DNA from: CAWUEX02 sp963921305
GTDB taxonomy: Bacteria > Pseudomonadota > Alphaproteobacteria > Rhodospirillales > Rhodospirillaceae
Length of the DNA stretch: 64,000 nt
Assembly (NCBI GenBank): GCA_963921305.4
Contig: CAWUEX030000002.1
Location: forward strand, 1,240,001 to 1,304,000
Reading direction: 5' to 3'
Shown: piece by piece, positions 44,666-54,047 of the stretch
Layout of the letters: every line of letters starts with the position of its first letter
Position numbering within the stretch: position 1 is the first letter of the stretch
The notes under the pieces: model-generated
Told to the model about the DNA's origin: nothing
Databases searched by the model: none
The model's input: the letters and a program-made list of their open reading frames with translations, nothing else
Translations under genes and position numbers: made by a program

Positions 44666-45889
44666 TTAGCCCGGCGCTTCACCGCGCATCAGCCGCGGCA
44701 GGTCACCGACCTGTCCCATGGCATGGCGCATGAGGGTCTGCTTCAACGGGCGAACGGCATTGACGCCGGCCAGGCCCATGTCCCGCGCCAACCGCACCGG
44801 TGGCACGTCGTTCGAAAACAACCGGTTGAGAATGTCAGTGGTGCCGGCCATCAGCAAATTGTCGGCGCGCCGCCAGCGTTGATAACGCTCCAGTCCGCCC
44901 GCATGGGCCAAGTCCAAGCCATAGCGCTTGGCGTCGACGACAATGTCGATCAGGGCCGCGGCGTCCCGCAGACCCAAATTCAAACCCTGCCCGGCAATGG
45001 GGTGGATGCCGTGCGCCGCATCGCCAACCAAGACCAATCGATCACCGGTGTAACGATCCGCGACCTGCAGGCCGAGGGGATGACGGAAACGCGGGCCGAT
45101 CAGGTGCAACTCGCCGAGGAAGCCCCCAACCCGCTCCGCAATCTCGCTTAAGAACGCGTCATCCTCCAGGGCCAGGAACGCTTCTGCCGCGTCGGCGCGT
45201 TCCGTCCAAACCAGAGATGACCGGTGTCCGCCTTGCAACGGCAAGATGGCGAACGGCCCGGCGGGCAGAAACCGTTCGTGGGCGATGTTGCCGTGGGACT
45301 CCGTATGCCCGATGGTCGCGACGATGGCTTGCTGGTCATAGGTCCAGCCAGTAACGCCAATCCCGGCCTGCTCCCGCGTCGCGGAGGCCCGCCCGTCTGC
45401 GGCGGCGATCAACGTGCCGTGCACGTGCCGGCCATCAGCCAGCGTGACCACAGCCGCACCGCTTGCCGTTTCGATACCGGTGATCTCGACTGGCGCCAAC
45501 ACCGTCACGGCCTCACTCGATGCGATCAAATCCACCAAGCCTGCACGCAAATCACGGTTCTCAGCCATGTAGCCCAGCGGCGCATCGCCGATGTCGGCGT
45601 GGTCGTAATGCAGAAACATCAACGACGGCCCGTCAGATACCCGGATCTGCTCAATTGGGCCCGTCTTGCCGGCGATCAACGGCCACAGGCCGATCCCCTC
45701 CAAGGCGATTTTGGCGGACAGGGCAATGGCTGAGGCCCGCCCGTCAAATGTGGGCGAGATGCCCGCGTCCGGGGCCTGCCGGTCAATCACCACGGTCTCA
45801 ATCCCGTGCCGGGCCAGGCCGCAGGCCAGGGTCGCGCCCACCAGGCCGCCGCCAATGACGATCACCTCTGTCTGAATCTGTTCCGCCAT
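44666..45889 (-). CDS. UbiH/UbiF/COQ6-family FAD-dependent monooxygenase
   Basis: A 407-residue flavoprotein hydroxylase of ubiquinone biosynthesis. It has the N-terminal dinucleotide motif GGGLVGATLACGLA and the FAD/GD motif LVLVGDAAHGIHPIAGQGLNLGLRD. Which ring position is hydroxylated (UbiH, UbiF, UbiI or UbiL) cannot be told by eye. I take the ATG at 45889 (MAEQIQTEV), which fits the family better than the frame extended to 45907. It lies 21 bp upstream of the PQQ dehydrogenase on the same strand. Confidence 0.88.
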   Translation of the reverse strand: MAEQIQTEVIVIGGGLVGATLACGLARHGIETVVIDRQAPDAGISPTFDGRASAIALSAKIALEGIGLWPLIAGKTGPIEQIRVSDGPSLMFLHYDHADIGDAPLGYMAENRDLRAGLVDLIASSEAVTVLAPVEITGIETASGAAVVTLADGRHVHGTLIAAADGRASATREQAGIGVTGWTYDQQAIVATIGHTESHGNIAHERFLPAGPFAILPLQGGHRSSLVWTERADAAEAFLALEDDAFLSEIAERVGGFLGELHLIGPRFRHPLGLQVADRYTGDRLVLVGDAAHGIHPIAGQGLNLGLRDAAALIDIVVDAKRYGLDLAHAGGLERYQRWRRADNLLMAGTTDILNRLFSNDVPPVRLARDMGLAGVNAVRPLKQTLMRHAMGQVGDLPRLMRGEAPG

Positions 45890-46019
45890 AACCCAGGCTT
45901 TGCCCATGCGGCGGTTTAGGTCAATAGGGGTGTGCCTCGAGCCCGGCGGACGGCAGCCCGGAACGGCTTTTCATTCCCCGCCGGTTGCTCTATGGTCCCG
46001 CCGCTTCACGTACCAGCGG

Positions 46020-46094
<75 letters not shown>

Positions 46095-46149
46095 TTTCCC
46101 AGAATTCTCGAACAGGTCATCGAGCCCCTCTGGCATGGAGGCTGCAACC

Positions 46150-46299
46150 CTAGCACTGCGGTAGGATGAACACCGTATCTTCGGCAATGCCGGCGCGGAA
46201 CCCAAACGCGAACGAGACGTACATCATCGATCCGGTCAGGCAGACGCCCAGCGCCAGAACGAAAAGTTTGCGCGATTTTCTATTTCTCAATTGAGTCAC
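46150..46299 (-). CDS. Possible small membrane protein (49 aa)
   Basis: A short reading frame beginning with GTG at 46299, preceded by a G-rich ribosome-binding site (six G, nine bases upstream). The product has a basic N-terminus (RNRKSRK) and one hydrophobic segment (LFVLALGVCLTGSMMYVSFAF), then a short tail with a Cys at the end. That layout suits a single-pass inner-membrane peptide. I know no family for it, and composition alone does not exclude chance. It lies between tRNA-Thr and the response-regulator gene. Confidence 0.4.
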   Translation of the reverse strand: MTQLRNRKSRKLFVLALGVCLTGSMMYVSFAFGFRAGIAEDTVFILPQC

Positions 46300-46389
46300 A
46301 GCTTGCCCCCCGTCTAGGCAAGATGCTGGCATATCGCCGCACGCAAAGCCACGGCTGTCACCGGCGACGTCCAGCCGTGAGAAGGGTGC

Positions 46390-47286
46390 TCAGTGGGCAG
46401 CGCGCGAGGCTGCGGATTGGCGGGCCATCTGAAACGCTTTGGTCAGGGTGCGGATGAGCTGCAACGAGCGGTCCGTCGGCGTTTCGTAAAATTCCATCAG
46501 GTCTTCGATCTCGCGGGCGAACTGGTGGCAAATATCGGCAAGGTCGTTCTGATCAACTTTCTTTGCCGCGTCTGACGCTTCTTCCAGGCATTGGATCAGA
46601 ATTTCTAAATTGTCGAGAAGCTCATCGTCGATCTGCTTGGTGTCGTAGGCCGTTAAGATGCGGTCGCACACCGTGCCCAGCCGCATCCCCTGATTGTCCA
46701 GCTGGGCGGATTGAATCGCTTTTTGTGTTGCCTCCACGGCGGACGACACCATGTCATCGGTGACGGTCTTGCCCTCAAGCTTGAACTTCATGGTGCAAAA
46801 TACGTTGACCAGTTGTCCGGCGTGTTCGCGTGGGCTGCGCCGGCGGTCCGGGCCAATGTATTCTGTGGTGGCGACAAACTTGTGCCGGTTCATCGCCACC
46901 ATCTTGGCCCGGTCGACAATCTGCACCGGCGCAATGGGCTTGATCATCACGTCATCGGCGCCGGCATCTTGCGCCTTCTTCAGGCCGTCTTCGTTGTCGG
47001 GCTCCACCATCACCGTGACAATGGCATAGGGATTTTTGCCCAATCGCCCATGGCGAACGTCCTCGATGCATTTGTAGGCGTCATCACCCATACTGTCAGA
47101 CACCACAACGACATCGACCGACCCTTCGGCAATGGCCTCGCGCACTGCTTCGATAGTGCCGACCGACCGCAGCCGACGAATGCCTTTCGCGCGCAGCATG
47201 CTGTTCATGTTCTGCCGGCTCATCTCGTTCGGTTCGCCGATGACAACGGCGATCTCGTCATAGCTTGTGTCGCGTGGCTGCAGCAT
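46390..47286 (-). CDS. Receiver-domain response regulator with uncharacterised C-terminal domain
   Basis: A 298-residue protein with a CheY-like receiver domain (about residues 8-130): Asp64 in VVVVSDSMGDD is the likely phosphorylation site and Lys116 in DVMIKP the conserved lysine. A YIGPDRR linker follows, as in several alphaproteobacterial regulators, then an about 130-residue helical region with no DNA-binding or enzyme motif I recognise. It may act by protein contact in two-component or stress signalling. No histidine kinase lies nearby. An alternative start at 47304 adds six residues. Confidence 0.82.
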   Translation of the reverse strand: MLQPRDTSYDEIAVVIGEPNEMSRQNMNSMLRAKGIRRLRSVGTIEAVREAIAEGSVDVVVVSDSMGDDAYKCIEDVRHGRLGKNPYAIVTVMVEPDNEDGLKKAQDAGADDVMIKPIAPVQIVDRAKMVAMNRHKFVATTEYIGPDRRRSPREHAGQLVNVFCTMKFKLEGKTVTDDMVSSAVEATQKAIQSAQLDNQGMRLGTVCDRILTAYDTKQIDDELLDNLEILIQCLEEASDAAKKVDQNDLADICHQFAREIEDLMEFYETPTDRSLQLIRTLTKAFQMARQSAASRAAH

Positions 47287-47517
47287 GGCTGCACAGTCTC
47301 CCAAGGTGTCCCAGCGCGCTCTTTTTCACCTTATGACGGCGCGCTTGGCGGTCTTGGCCGCTTTAGTTTTGTCTGCCTAACTCATACAGCTTTTGCGCGC
47401 AGACGCTCCAGAAAAAAATAGCGACAAAAAACAAACCGCCGAGGCCCAGACCGCAAAGCCCTTGCTGCGTGCGATGTTGGGCCGGTTGAGTATGGCACTA
47501 AGAGGTGGGTGCGTTCT

Positions 47518-48924
47518 CTAAGTGGCCGAATATGGGGTGAGCGCGCGTAAAGCGTGGGACAGACCTGCGACCGGGTGGCCGTTAACAAAGTCCTGGTAGG
47601 CGTGCATCACGGCCTCTGCGCCGTTCGCCCCGAAGCGCCGGGCCAAAAGACGGCGTGCTTTTGCAGTTCTCGCATCAGGTGGCAAGGCATGGCTGCTGTC
47701 TCCCAAAGGCACCTGCGCAGATGCTTCTAGAGTTTTGCCGCTGACCAACTGCACGCGCACGATGGCAGGCCGGCCTGCCGGATAACCCTGGTCCAGGTCC
47801 GGGGCATGAGTCACGGTGACTTTATTCATCAAAGCCTGCACTGGTGGGCTGGCCAAGATTTCATCGGTCAACGTCTGTTCATTCAGATCGCCGAGGCATA
47901 CCGCAATCGCCGCCGCTGCCGCGTGGCTGAACCGGGCCGCCAGAGCGTTTTCCGGCGCGGGGTTGTCGAACGCCAGTCCTGCGCCGTAGGTCGAGATGGC
48001 TATGGTGTCCACCTCCTCCGCCGTGAACGCATGCGCGTTCAGCAAGTCCATCATCGCATCATTGGCGCCGTGGAGATGGGCACAAGTCGGATGAACTTTG
48101 ATGTAGGCGTTTAGGATTTCAAACGCGGCGAACTGACCGTCCGCTGTTAGGCCTGCGGTCAGCAGCTGCGCATCAAAAGCAGCCCCAGCTCGCGGACCGA
48201 AAAAGGTCTCCAATGTTCCCGGCAGATCGGTCAGACCTGCGACCGCACTTTGCGCGGCAACCAAACCCGTCACTGCGCCAAGGCCGATATAGGTGTGGTG
48301 GGCGGATGCGCCCATCAGCGGCAGATCACGGTAGGGCATCAGGGCAGTGGCGGCGGCGGTCTCGATGGCGCGGCGGATAACGTCTTTATCTCCGCGGCTG
48401 AATGCATGGGCGGCGGCGACGGCGGCGGCGATGGTGCTCCACGTTCCGGTATCGTGAAGCGCGGTATTTAGCCCGCCCATGGCCATGCCCACCCGGGCGC
48501 CGGTTTCGTATCCGGCAATGAGTGCCATCAATACGGTCTCTGCGGTCAGGTCACGGGCCTCGGCCAGGGCCAGCAACACCGGCATCATGTGGCTGACAGG
48601 ATGACCGCGGCCCAAGCGGTGTCCGTCCTGCAGTTGCAGCACCGTGGTTGCGCCGCCATTGAGTTGGATTGCCGTTGCGGTAGGAACGCCTTGTGCCATA
48701 CCCGGTATCGACGCCGGACCTGGCTCTCCGGTCAAGACGTCAACCAGCCGGGTGTAGTCCGGATCGGTTAGGCCGGCGGCTGCAACAGCAAGCGTATCGA
48801 GAAACAGATCGGCCGCTTGGCCGCGAACGGTCGCCGGAACCGTCTCCGGGGTGACACGCGCCGCCGCGTCTGCGAGCACGGTCGCGGCCCGGCCAATTTC
48901 AGTGTGGTTTTGCATGGACGACAT
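47518..48924 (-). CDS. MmgE/PrpD-family protein
   Basis: A 468-residue protein of the MmgE/PrpD family, whose best-known member is 2-methylcitrate dehydratase. Seen are TDPDYTRLVDVL, AAVAAAHAFSRGDKDVIRRA and YIKVHPTCAHLHG (His-rich segment near the active site in PrpD). No prpB, prpC or prpF genes are nearby, and many family members have other dehydratase or isomerase roles, so the substrate is open. The 231 bp between it and the receiver-domain gene show no other gene. Confidence 0.85.
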   Translation of the reverse strand: MSSMQNHTEIGRAATVLADAAARVTPETVPATVRGQAADLFLDTLAVAAAGLTDPDYTRLVDVLTGEPGPASIPGMAQGVPTATAIQLNGGATTVLQLQDGHRLGRGHPVSHMMPVLLALAEARDLTAETVLMALIAGYETGARVGMAMGGLNTALHDTGTWSTIAAAVAAAHAFSRGDKDVIRRAIETAAATALMPYRDLPLMGASAHHTYIGLGAVTGLVAAQSAVAGLTDLPGTLETFFGPRAGAAFDAQLLTAGLTADGQFAAFEILNAYIKVHPTCAHLHGANDAMMDLLNAHAFTAEEVDTIAISTYGAGLAFDNPAPENALAARFSHAAAAAIAVCLGDLNEQTLTDEILASPPVQALMNKVTVTHAPDLDQGYPAGRPAIVRVQLVSGKTLEASAQVPLGDSSHALPPDARTAKARRLLARRFGANGAEAVMHAYQDFVNGHPVAGLSHALRALTPYSAT

Positions 48925-48956
48925 CGTGCAACGCTACAGCAAGGTCGCCGTGCTCA

Positions 48957-48990
48957 GAAAACAAAACCCCCGGGTTTGATCCCGGGGGTT
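48957..48990 (-). terminator. Rho-independent terminator of the Bax-inhibitor-1 gene
   Basis: A perfect 8-bp GC stem (CCCCCGGG / CCCGGGGG at 48967-48974 and 48981-48988) with a 6-base loop. On the minus strand the stem is followed by TTTTGTTTTC, a good U-tract. It lies 46 bp past the stop of the gene at 49036 and before the PrpD-family gene, so it should end that transcript. Confidence 0.85.
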
Positions 48991-49035
48991 CGTTTCGTGT
49001 GTTTGATGTAGCGTCTCGTTCTATTCGCGGTTCGC

Positions 49036-49779
49036 CTATTCCCGATTTCCGAGGAACATCAGCAGGAACTGGAACAGGTTGACGAAGTTCAGGTACAGCG
49101 CGACAGCGCCCATGATGGCCGAGTTCTCTTCCATCGCCGAGCCTTCGACGCCGAAGTAGCCGCTTTTGATGCGCTGGGTGTCATACACCGTCAGGCCGGC
49201 GAACAGCAGCACGCCCACCACCGGAATGACGAAGCCCATCACACCCGACGGCCAGATCATCTGGACGATGATGGCGACGATGAGGCCGATCAAGCCCATG
49301 ATCAGGAATGTGCCGAAGCCGGACAGGTCTTTCTTGGTGGTGTAACCGACCAGACTCAACCCGGCATACGCGGCGGCAGTGATCACAAAGGTCCGCGCCA
49401 CGCTCACACCGGTGTAGGTGAGCAGAATGGTCGAGAGGCCAACGCCCATGGTGCCGACAAACAGCCAGTACAGCAATTGCATCGTACCAGCGGTGCGCTT
49501 GTGGGCGGTGAAGCTCATGAACACGATCAGGCCCAGCGGCAAGAACATGGAAATCAGGCCAAGCCCGGTGTACCCGGCCAACTGGCCCTGCTCATTGACC
49601 TGATAGAACAGGCTGATCAGATTCGAGTTCGCTACGGCGAAAGCGACGATGCCCGACAGCAGTAAGCCGGATGCCATGTAATTGTAGACCCGCAGCATGT
49701 ACGCCCGCAGACCTTCATGGATGGCGGCGTCGTCTGCATACGCACCGGTCATGGTTCTGCGTTCAAATTGGGTAGCCAT
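49036..49779 (-). CDS. Bax inhibitor-1 / YccA-family membrane protein
   Basis: A 247-residue protein with seven hydrophobic segments and the BI-1/YccA pattern: NYMASGLLLSGIVAFAVAN at the start and the family's YDTQRIKSGYFG and NFVNLFQFLLMFLG near the end. Bacterial YccA binds FtsH and modulates its proteolysis; others transport calcium. I chose ATG 49779 because of its GGAG ribosome-binding site. It is followed by a strong terminator and is therefore probably monocistronic. Confidence 0.92.
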   Translation of the reverse strand: MATQFERRTMTGAYADDAAIHEGLRAYMLRVYNYMASGLLLSGIVAFAVANSNLISLFYQVNEQGQLAGYTGLGLISMFLPLGLIVFMSFTAHKRTAGTMQLLYWLFVGTMGVGLSTILLTYTGVSVARTFVITAAAYAGLSLVGYTTKKDLSGFGTFLIMGLIGLIVAIIVQMIWPSGVMGFVIPVVGVLLFAGLTVYDTQRIKSGYFGVEGSAMEENSAIMGAVALYLNFVNLFQFLLMFLGNRE

Positions 49780-49994
49780 TGTGCTCCTCACAAAGTTGCG
49801 TTCAGTTCACCGCAGGCACGACCACCATGGTCCCTACCTGCCGAACCAATGGGCGTAATATTGGGTGTTTTCGAGCGCGCTTCAATGGGAATCGATACGA
49901 TTTTGACAAGACTTTAACGAAAAAAGCGCTGATTTTATGGGCCTTTAGCCGCGAATCGGCTGTTGTCGCCGATTTAGTCGTTGCGCGGCGCGCG

Positions 49995-52559
49995 CTAATC
50001 GTTGCGCAGCAGCGGCGCAGCCTTAATGCCCAGTGCGCGCCACACCCCGGCGAAGCCTGCCAAAAGGGTCACGGCGATGCAGGCGAAAATGACGGCGGCG
50101 ACGATTCCCGGGAACAAAATCCACTCGATCTTCATGACGAAGATCAGCACCGCCCAGGCGGACAGGGTGCCCACCGCTGCGGCAATGCCGCCGGTTGCCA
50201 AGCCCAGCAGGCAATACTCGAATACGAACGCCTTCAATACATCTGCCCGCGTTGCACCCAGCACTTTCAACACCACGGACTCATAGATCCGCCGCGCGTG
50301 TCCCGCGGCAATCGCGCCGGCCAGCACCAACGCACCGGCAATCAATGCCACGGCGGCGGTCACCCGCACCGCCGTGCCCAGTGCGCCCAATACCTGTTCG
50401 AGTATCTCCAACGCCTCGCGCACCTGCACGATGGTCACGTTCGGCAGGGCGTCGACGACAGCGCGCTCAATCGCCTCTTCCGTGCCTTGGGCGGAATTCA
50501 CCGTAGCGATGTACATGCCGGGGGCGCCGCGCAACGCGTTGGGCGAAAAGATCAGCGCGAAGTTCATGGTGCCGGATTCCCAGCGCACGTCGCGCAGGTT
50601 GGCGATGGTCGCGGTGATCTCGCGGCCGAGGATGGTCACGCTCAAGGAATCGCCGATGCCCAGGCCCATGCCACGTGCGGCTTCGGCGTCGATGGACAAC
50701 AGGTTTTCGCCTTCGTGATCCGGCGCCCACCATTCGCCTTCGACCATCTTGGCGTTCTCCGGCGCGGTCGCCGACTGTGATATGCCGCGCTCGCCGCGTA
50801 CGATCCAGCGTTGATCGGGGGCAACCACGGCCTCGCGGGAATCGACCCCATTCACCTTTGAGACACGCCCACGGATCATCGACGCCATGGTCAGCTTATC
50901 GACGCCGTCTTGCGCCTCGACGATGGCACGGAAGGTTTCGGTCTGCTCCGGCTGAATATCGACGAAGAACATGCTGGGCGCCTGCTCCGGCAGTTCACCG
51001 TTGATCTGTTCGTTCAGGTTCGCTTCCAACAACGCGATGCACACCAGCACCGACAGCCCGAGGCCGAGCGACAGCACCACCGACGTTGTCGGGTTGCCGG
51101 GGCGGTAAAGATTGGCCATGGCCAGGCGCAAGGTCGGGCGGCCCGAAGTGACGCCGCCGCGTTTACTCGACAGTCTCGCGGCCAGGTTGGTGACGCCAAT
51201 GGCGGCAAAGCGGAACAGCACCATCGACACCCCAGCGCCCAGCACGAAGAAGAAGGCGAACTGTGGCCGGTCGGCAGTAACGATGGTGAACACGCACAGC
51301 GCCAAGCCCAGCACAATAAGTCCGCTGAGGTAGCGTTTGCGCGGCCAGCGGCGGATGTCGCTGAGGAACTGGCGGAACAGAGCCACGGCAGGAATCTCCC
51401 GCGCCTTGGCCAGCGGCCACAAGGCAAAGACCGACGCAGACAGAATGCCGAACACCGCCGCCTTGATCAGCGGATCGGCGTAGACGCCAAAACGCGCATC
51501 CACCGGCAACATGCCGCCGATGGAATTGGCGGCGATAAAGGGCACGCCGACTCCCAGCAGCAATCCCAAGGCGATGCCGGCGGCGGACAGCACTGTCAGC
51601 TGAATCGCGTAAATCATGAAGATCAGTTCGCCGGGCGCGCCGAGACACTTTAGTGTCGCGATGGTCGACATGCGTCCTGCCAAATACGCGCGCGATGCGT
51701 TGGCGACGCCGATGCCGCCGGTGAGCAGCGCGGTCAGACCGACCAGTGTCAAAAACAAAGTGACGTTGTCGAGGAAGATTTCCAGACTGCGGGCGGCCTG
51801 ATTCAGGCCCCGGATCCGCCAGGCCGTGTCAGCGAAGTTTTCTTGCAATGACGTCCGCAGGGCTTCGGCATCAACCCCCGGGTCAACTCGTACGTTGTAG
51901 ACATAGGTGACCAGACTGCCGAGCTGAACCAATTCCGTTTCCGCCATTGCGCCCTGGGCAATCATCACGCGCGGCCCGGCGGTGGCGAAACTGATCACCC
52001 GGTCTGGCTCCTTGTCGATAAAGGCGCGCACTTCCAGCGTCGCCTCGCCGACGCGAATGGTGTCGCCTAAGGCGATGTCCAGCCGTGTGCGCAGCACGGG
52101 ATCGACCGCCGCCCCCCACAGGCCGTTCTGTTGTGCCAGTGCGTCGCTCAATGGCAGCGCCGGGGTCATGGTGATCGCCCCATACAAGGGGTACAAGTTA
52201 TCGACGGCCTTAAGTTCGATCAGCGTGCGTTGCTTGGTCTCACCGCTGGCCGCATCGGTTGAACGGGCCATGGAGCGCATGGTGATCTGCGCACTTACCG
52301 TGCCGGCGTTCTCAAGCGCCACACGTTCTTCGTCGTTCACTTCGCGGTAGGTCAGGCGCGCTTGCACATCACCGCCCAACAGCAACTGTGCGTCTTCTTC
52401 AATCCCGGCTTGAATGGCTTCGTTGAGCGAGCCCGCCCCGGCGATGGCGGCAACACCCAAAGCCAAACAAGCGATAAAGATGCGAAAGCCGGCCAGCCCG
52501 CTGCGCAGTTCCCGGAACGCGTAGCGCACCGCCAGAGAGAACGACAGGTTTGGTGTCAC
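49995..52559 (-). CDS. ybbP: ABC transporter permease, YbbP type (FtsX-like domains)
   Basis: An 854-residue membrane protein with two FtsX-type modules, each with a large extracytoplasmic loop: first helix group about residues 25-45, a second at about 255-400, and a final group at the C-terminus. It pairs with the YbbA-like ATPase encoded just upstream (6-bp gap), the E. coli ybbA-ybbP arrangement. The start is GTG 52559, with GGAG upstream inside the ATPase end; the longer frame to 52637 lacks a family match. Function is a lipoprotein- or lipid-related ABC process; the substrate is unproven. Confidence 0.88.
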   Translation of the reverse strand: MTPNLSFSLAVRYAFRELRSGLAGFRIFIACLALGVAAIAGAGSLNEAIQAGIEEDAQLLLGGDVQARLTYREVNDEERVALENAGTVSAQITMRSMARSTDAASGETKQRTLIELKAVDNLYPLYGAITMTPALPLSDALAQQNGLWGAAVDPVLRTRLDIALGDTIRVGEATLEVRAFIDKEPDRVISFATAGPRVMIAQGAMAETELVQLGSLVTYVYNVRVDPGVDAEALRTSLQENFADTAWRIRGLNQAARSLEIFLDNVTLFLTLVGLTALLTGGIGVANASRAYLAGRMSTIATLKCLGAPGELIFMIYAIQLTVLSAAGIALGLLLGVGVPFIAANSIGGMLPVDARFGVYADPLIKAAVFGILSASVFALWPLAKAREIPAVALFRQFLSDIRRWPRKRYLSGLIVLGLALCVFTIVTADRPQFAFFFVLGAGVSMVLFRFAAIGVTNLAARLSSKRGGVTSGRPTLRLAMANLYRPGNPTTSVVLSLGLGLSVLVCIALLEANLNEQINGELPEQAPSMFFVDIQPEQTETFRAIVEAQDGVDKLTMASMIRGRVSKVNGVDSREAVVAPDQRWIVRGERGISQSATAPENAKMVEGEWWAPDHEGENLLSIDAEAARGMGLGIGDSLSVTILGREITATIANLRDVRWESGTMNFALIFSPNALRGAPGMYIATVNSAQGTEEAIERAVVDALPNVTIVQVREALEILEQVLGALGTAVRVTAAVALIAGALVLAGAIAAGHARRIYESVVLKVLGATRADVLKAFVFEYCLLGLATGGIAAAVGTLSAWAVLIFVMKIEWILFPGIVAAVIFACIAVTLLAGFAGVWRALGIKAAPLLRND

Positions 52560-52564
52560 AAGCG

Positions 52565-53299
52565 TTACTCCGCCGCGGCGGAGGTCAGTCCTTCGCCGGC
52601 AATGATGCCGTCGCTGATGCGCACCACCCGGTCGCACCGCCCGGCGAGTTTCATGTCATGGGTGATCAGCACCAGCGTGGTGTTGTGATGATCGTGCAGG
52701 TCGAACAGCAGGTCGATAATCTGATGTCCGGTCGCGCCGTCCAGGTTTCCGGTGGGTTCGTCAGCCAGCAGCAGTTTCGGTTTCACGGCAAAGGCCCGGG
52801 CGAGCGCGACGCGTTGTTGTTCCCCGCCCGAGAGTTGCCCCGGGTAGTGGCCCATGCGGTGGCCCAGCCCCACTTTTTCAAGCTGCTCCTCGGCGCGTTC
52901 GAAGGCGTCGTCCCGCCCCGCGAACTCCAGCGGCACGGCCACGTTCTCCAGCGCCGACATGGTCGGGATCAGATGGAAGGACTGAAACACGATGCCGATG
53001 TTGTCGCGGCGGAACAGTGCCAGGCCGTCTTCGTCGAGATCGGCGTAATCTTGTCCGGTCACAGCCACGCGGCCCGAAGTGATGCGTTCCAGACCGGCGG
53101 TGACCATCAGCATGGTCGTCTTGCCGGAGCCCGAAGGCCCAACCACACCAAGGGCTTCTCCTTGCGGCACGTGCAAGGACACGCCGCGCAGAATGTTGAC
53201 CTCCCCCGCCGGTCCCGCCAAGGTGAGATGAACGTCGGTCAAGTCGATGGCCGCTTGGGTCGAGGACCCAACGTCCAGCTGATGCGGAGTATTGGTCAT
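52565..53299 (-). CDS. ybbA: ABC transporter ATP-binding protein, YbbA type
   Basis: A 244-residue ATPase of the LolD/YbbA class: Walker A GPSGSGKTT, the signature LSGGEQQRVALARA, and Walker B LLLADEPTGNLDG are intact. It powers the YbbP-like permease downstream. The start at ATG 53299 sits 2 bp from the ATG of the divergent tesA (53301 on the opposite strand), so the two start regions overlap. E. coli has the same divergent tesA-ybbA pair. Confidence 0.92.
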   Translation of the reverse strand: MTNTPHQLDVGSSTQAAIDLTDVHLTLAGPAGEVNILRGVSLHVPQGEALGVVGPSGSGKTTMLMVTAGLERITSGRVAVTGQDYADLDEDGLALFRRDNIGIVFQSFHLIPTMSALENVAVPLEFAGRDDAFERAEEQLEKVGLGHRMGHYPGQLSGGEQQRVALARAFAVKPKLLLADEPTGNLDGATGHQIIDLLFDLHDHHNTTLVLITHDMKLAGRCDRVVRISDGIIAGEGLTSAAAE

Positions 53300-53300
53300 G

Positions 53301-54023
53301 ATGGTGCGCACCCTTACCACGCGCAGGGGTTTAATGTTAGCCCTCGTCGCGTTGCCACTGCTGTGTGGTTGTTCTGAAGGGTCTTACGCCGAAAACACCG
53401 TTTCAGATCAAAATGCTAGTGCCGGTGGCGGCGGTGCTGCCGTCAAAATTCTCGCCCTCGGAGATAGTCTCACCGCCGGCTATGGCCTGGAGGACTTGTC
53501 CTTGGCGTTTCCCGCCCGGCTTGAAGAGGCATTGCAAGCCGAAGGATATAACGTCGATGTCATCGATGCTGGTATTTCCGGAGACACCACGGCGGGCGGG
53601 CGTTCCCGTCTTGATTGGTCCCTGGCCGACACACCTGACGGCGTGATTGTCGAACTCGGTGGCAACGACGGGCTACGCGCGATCGATCCGGACGTCACCT
53701 ACGACAACCTCAACACCATTCTCGCCCGGCTGGAGGCCGAAGGCATTCCGACGATGCTCGCCGGCATGATGGCGCCGCCCAATCTGGGGCGCGATTACGG
53801 TGACCGGTTTTACGGCGTATACACCCGCCTTGCCGCGGAATACGACGTGGTGTTTTACCCGTTCTTCCTTGAGGGCGTGGCCGGCGACATGTCGCTCAAT
53901 CAGGACGACCGTATTCACCCGAATGAGGACGGCGTGAATGTGATCGTCGAGAAGATCCTGCCCTTTGCCGCTCAGCTGGTCGAACGGGCCGAGGAGGCAC
54001 GGGACCGCGCCCCCGACTCATGA
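53301..54023 (+). CDS. tesA: Arylesterase / acyl-CoA thioesterase I-type SGNH hydrolase, putative lipoprotein
   Basis: A 240-residue SGNH hydrolase. The catalytic Ser56 is in ALGDSLTAGYG, the GGNDG block follows, and the Asp/His pair is in DDRIHPNEDG. The N-terminus has Arg residues, a hydrophobic core and an LCGC lipobox (Cys24), so it may be lipid-anchored in the periplasm; E. coli TesA is a cleaved soluble periplasmic enzyme. Start options are 53301, 53298 or 53334; the charged N-region favours a start near 53301. The divergent ybbA lies immediately opposite. Confidence 0.85.
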   Translation: MVRTLTTRRGLMLALVALPLLCGCSEGSYAENTVSDQNASAGGGGAAVKILALGDSLTAGYGLEDLSLAFPARLEEALQAEGYNVDVIDAGISGDTTAGGRSRLDWSLADTPDGVIVELGGNDGLRAIDPDVTYDNLNTILARLEAEGIPTMLAGMMAPPNLGRDYGDRFYGVYTRLAAEYDVVFYPFFLEGVAGDMSLNQDDRIHPNEDGVNVIVEKILPFAAQLVERAEEARDRAPDS

Positions 54024-54047
54024 ACCCTCTCTCATGACCTTTCTCTC

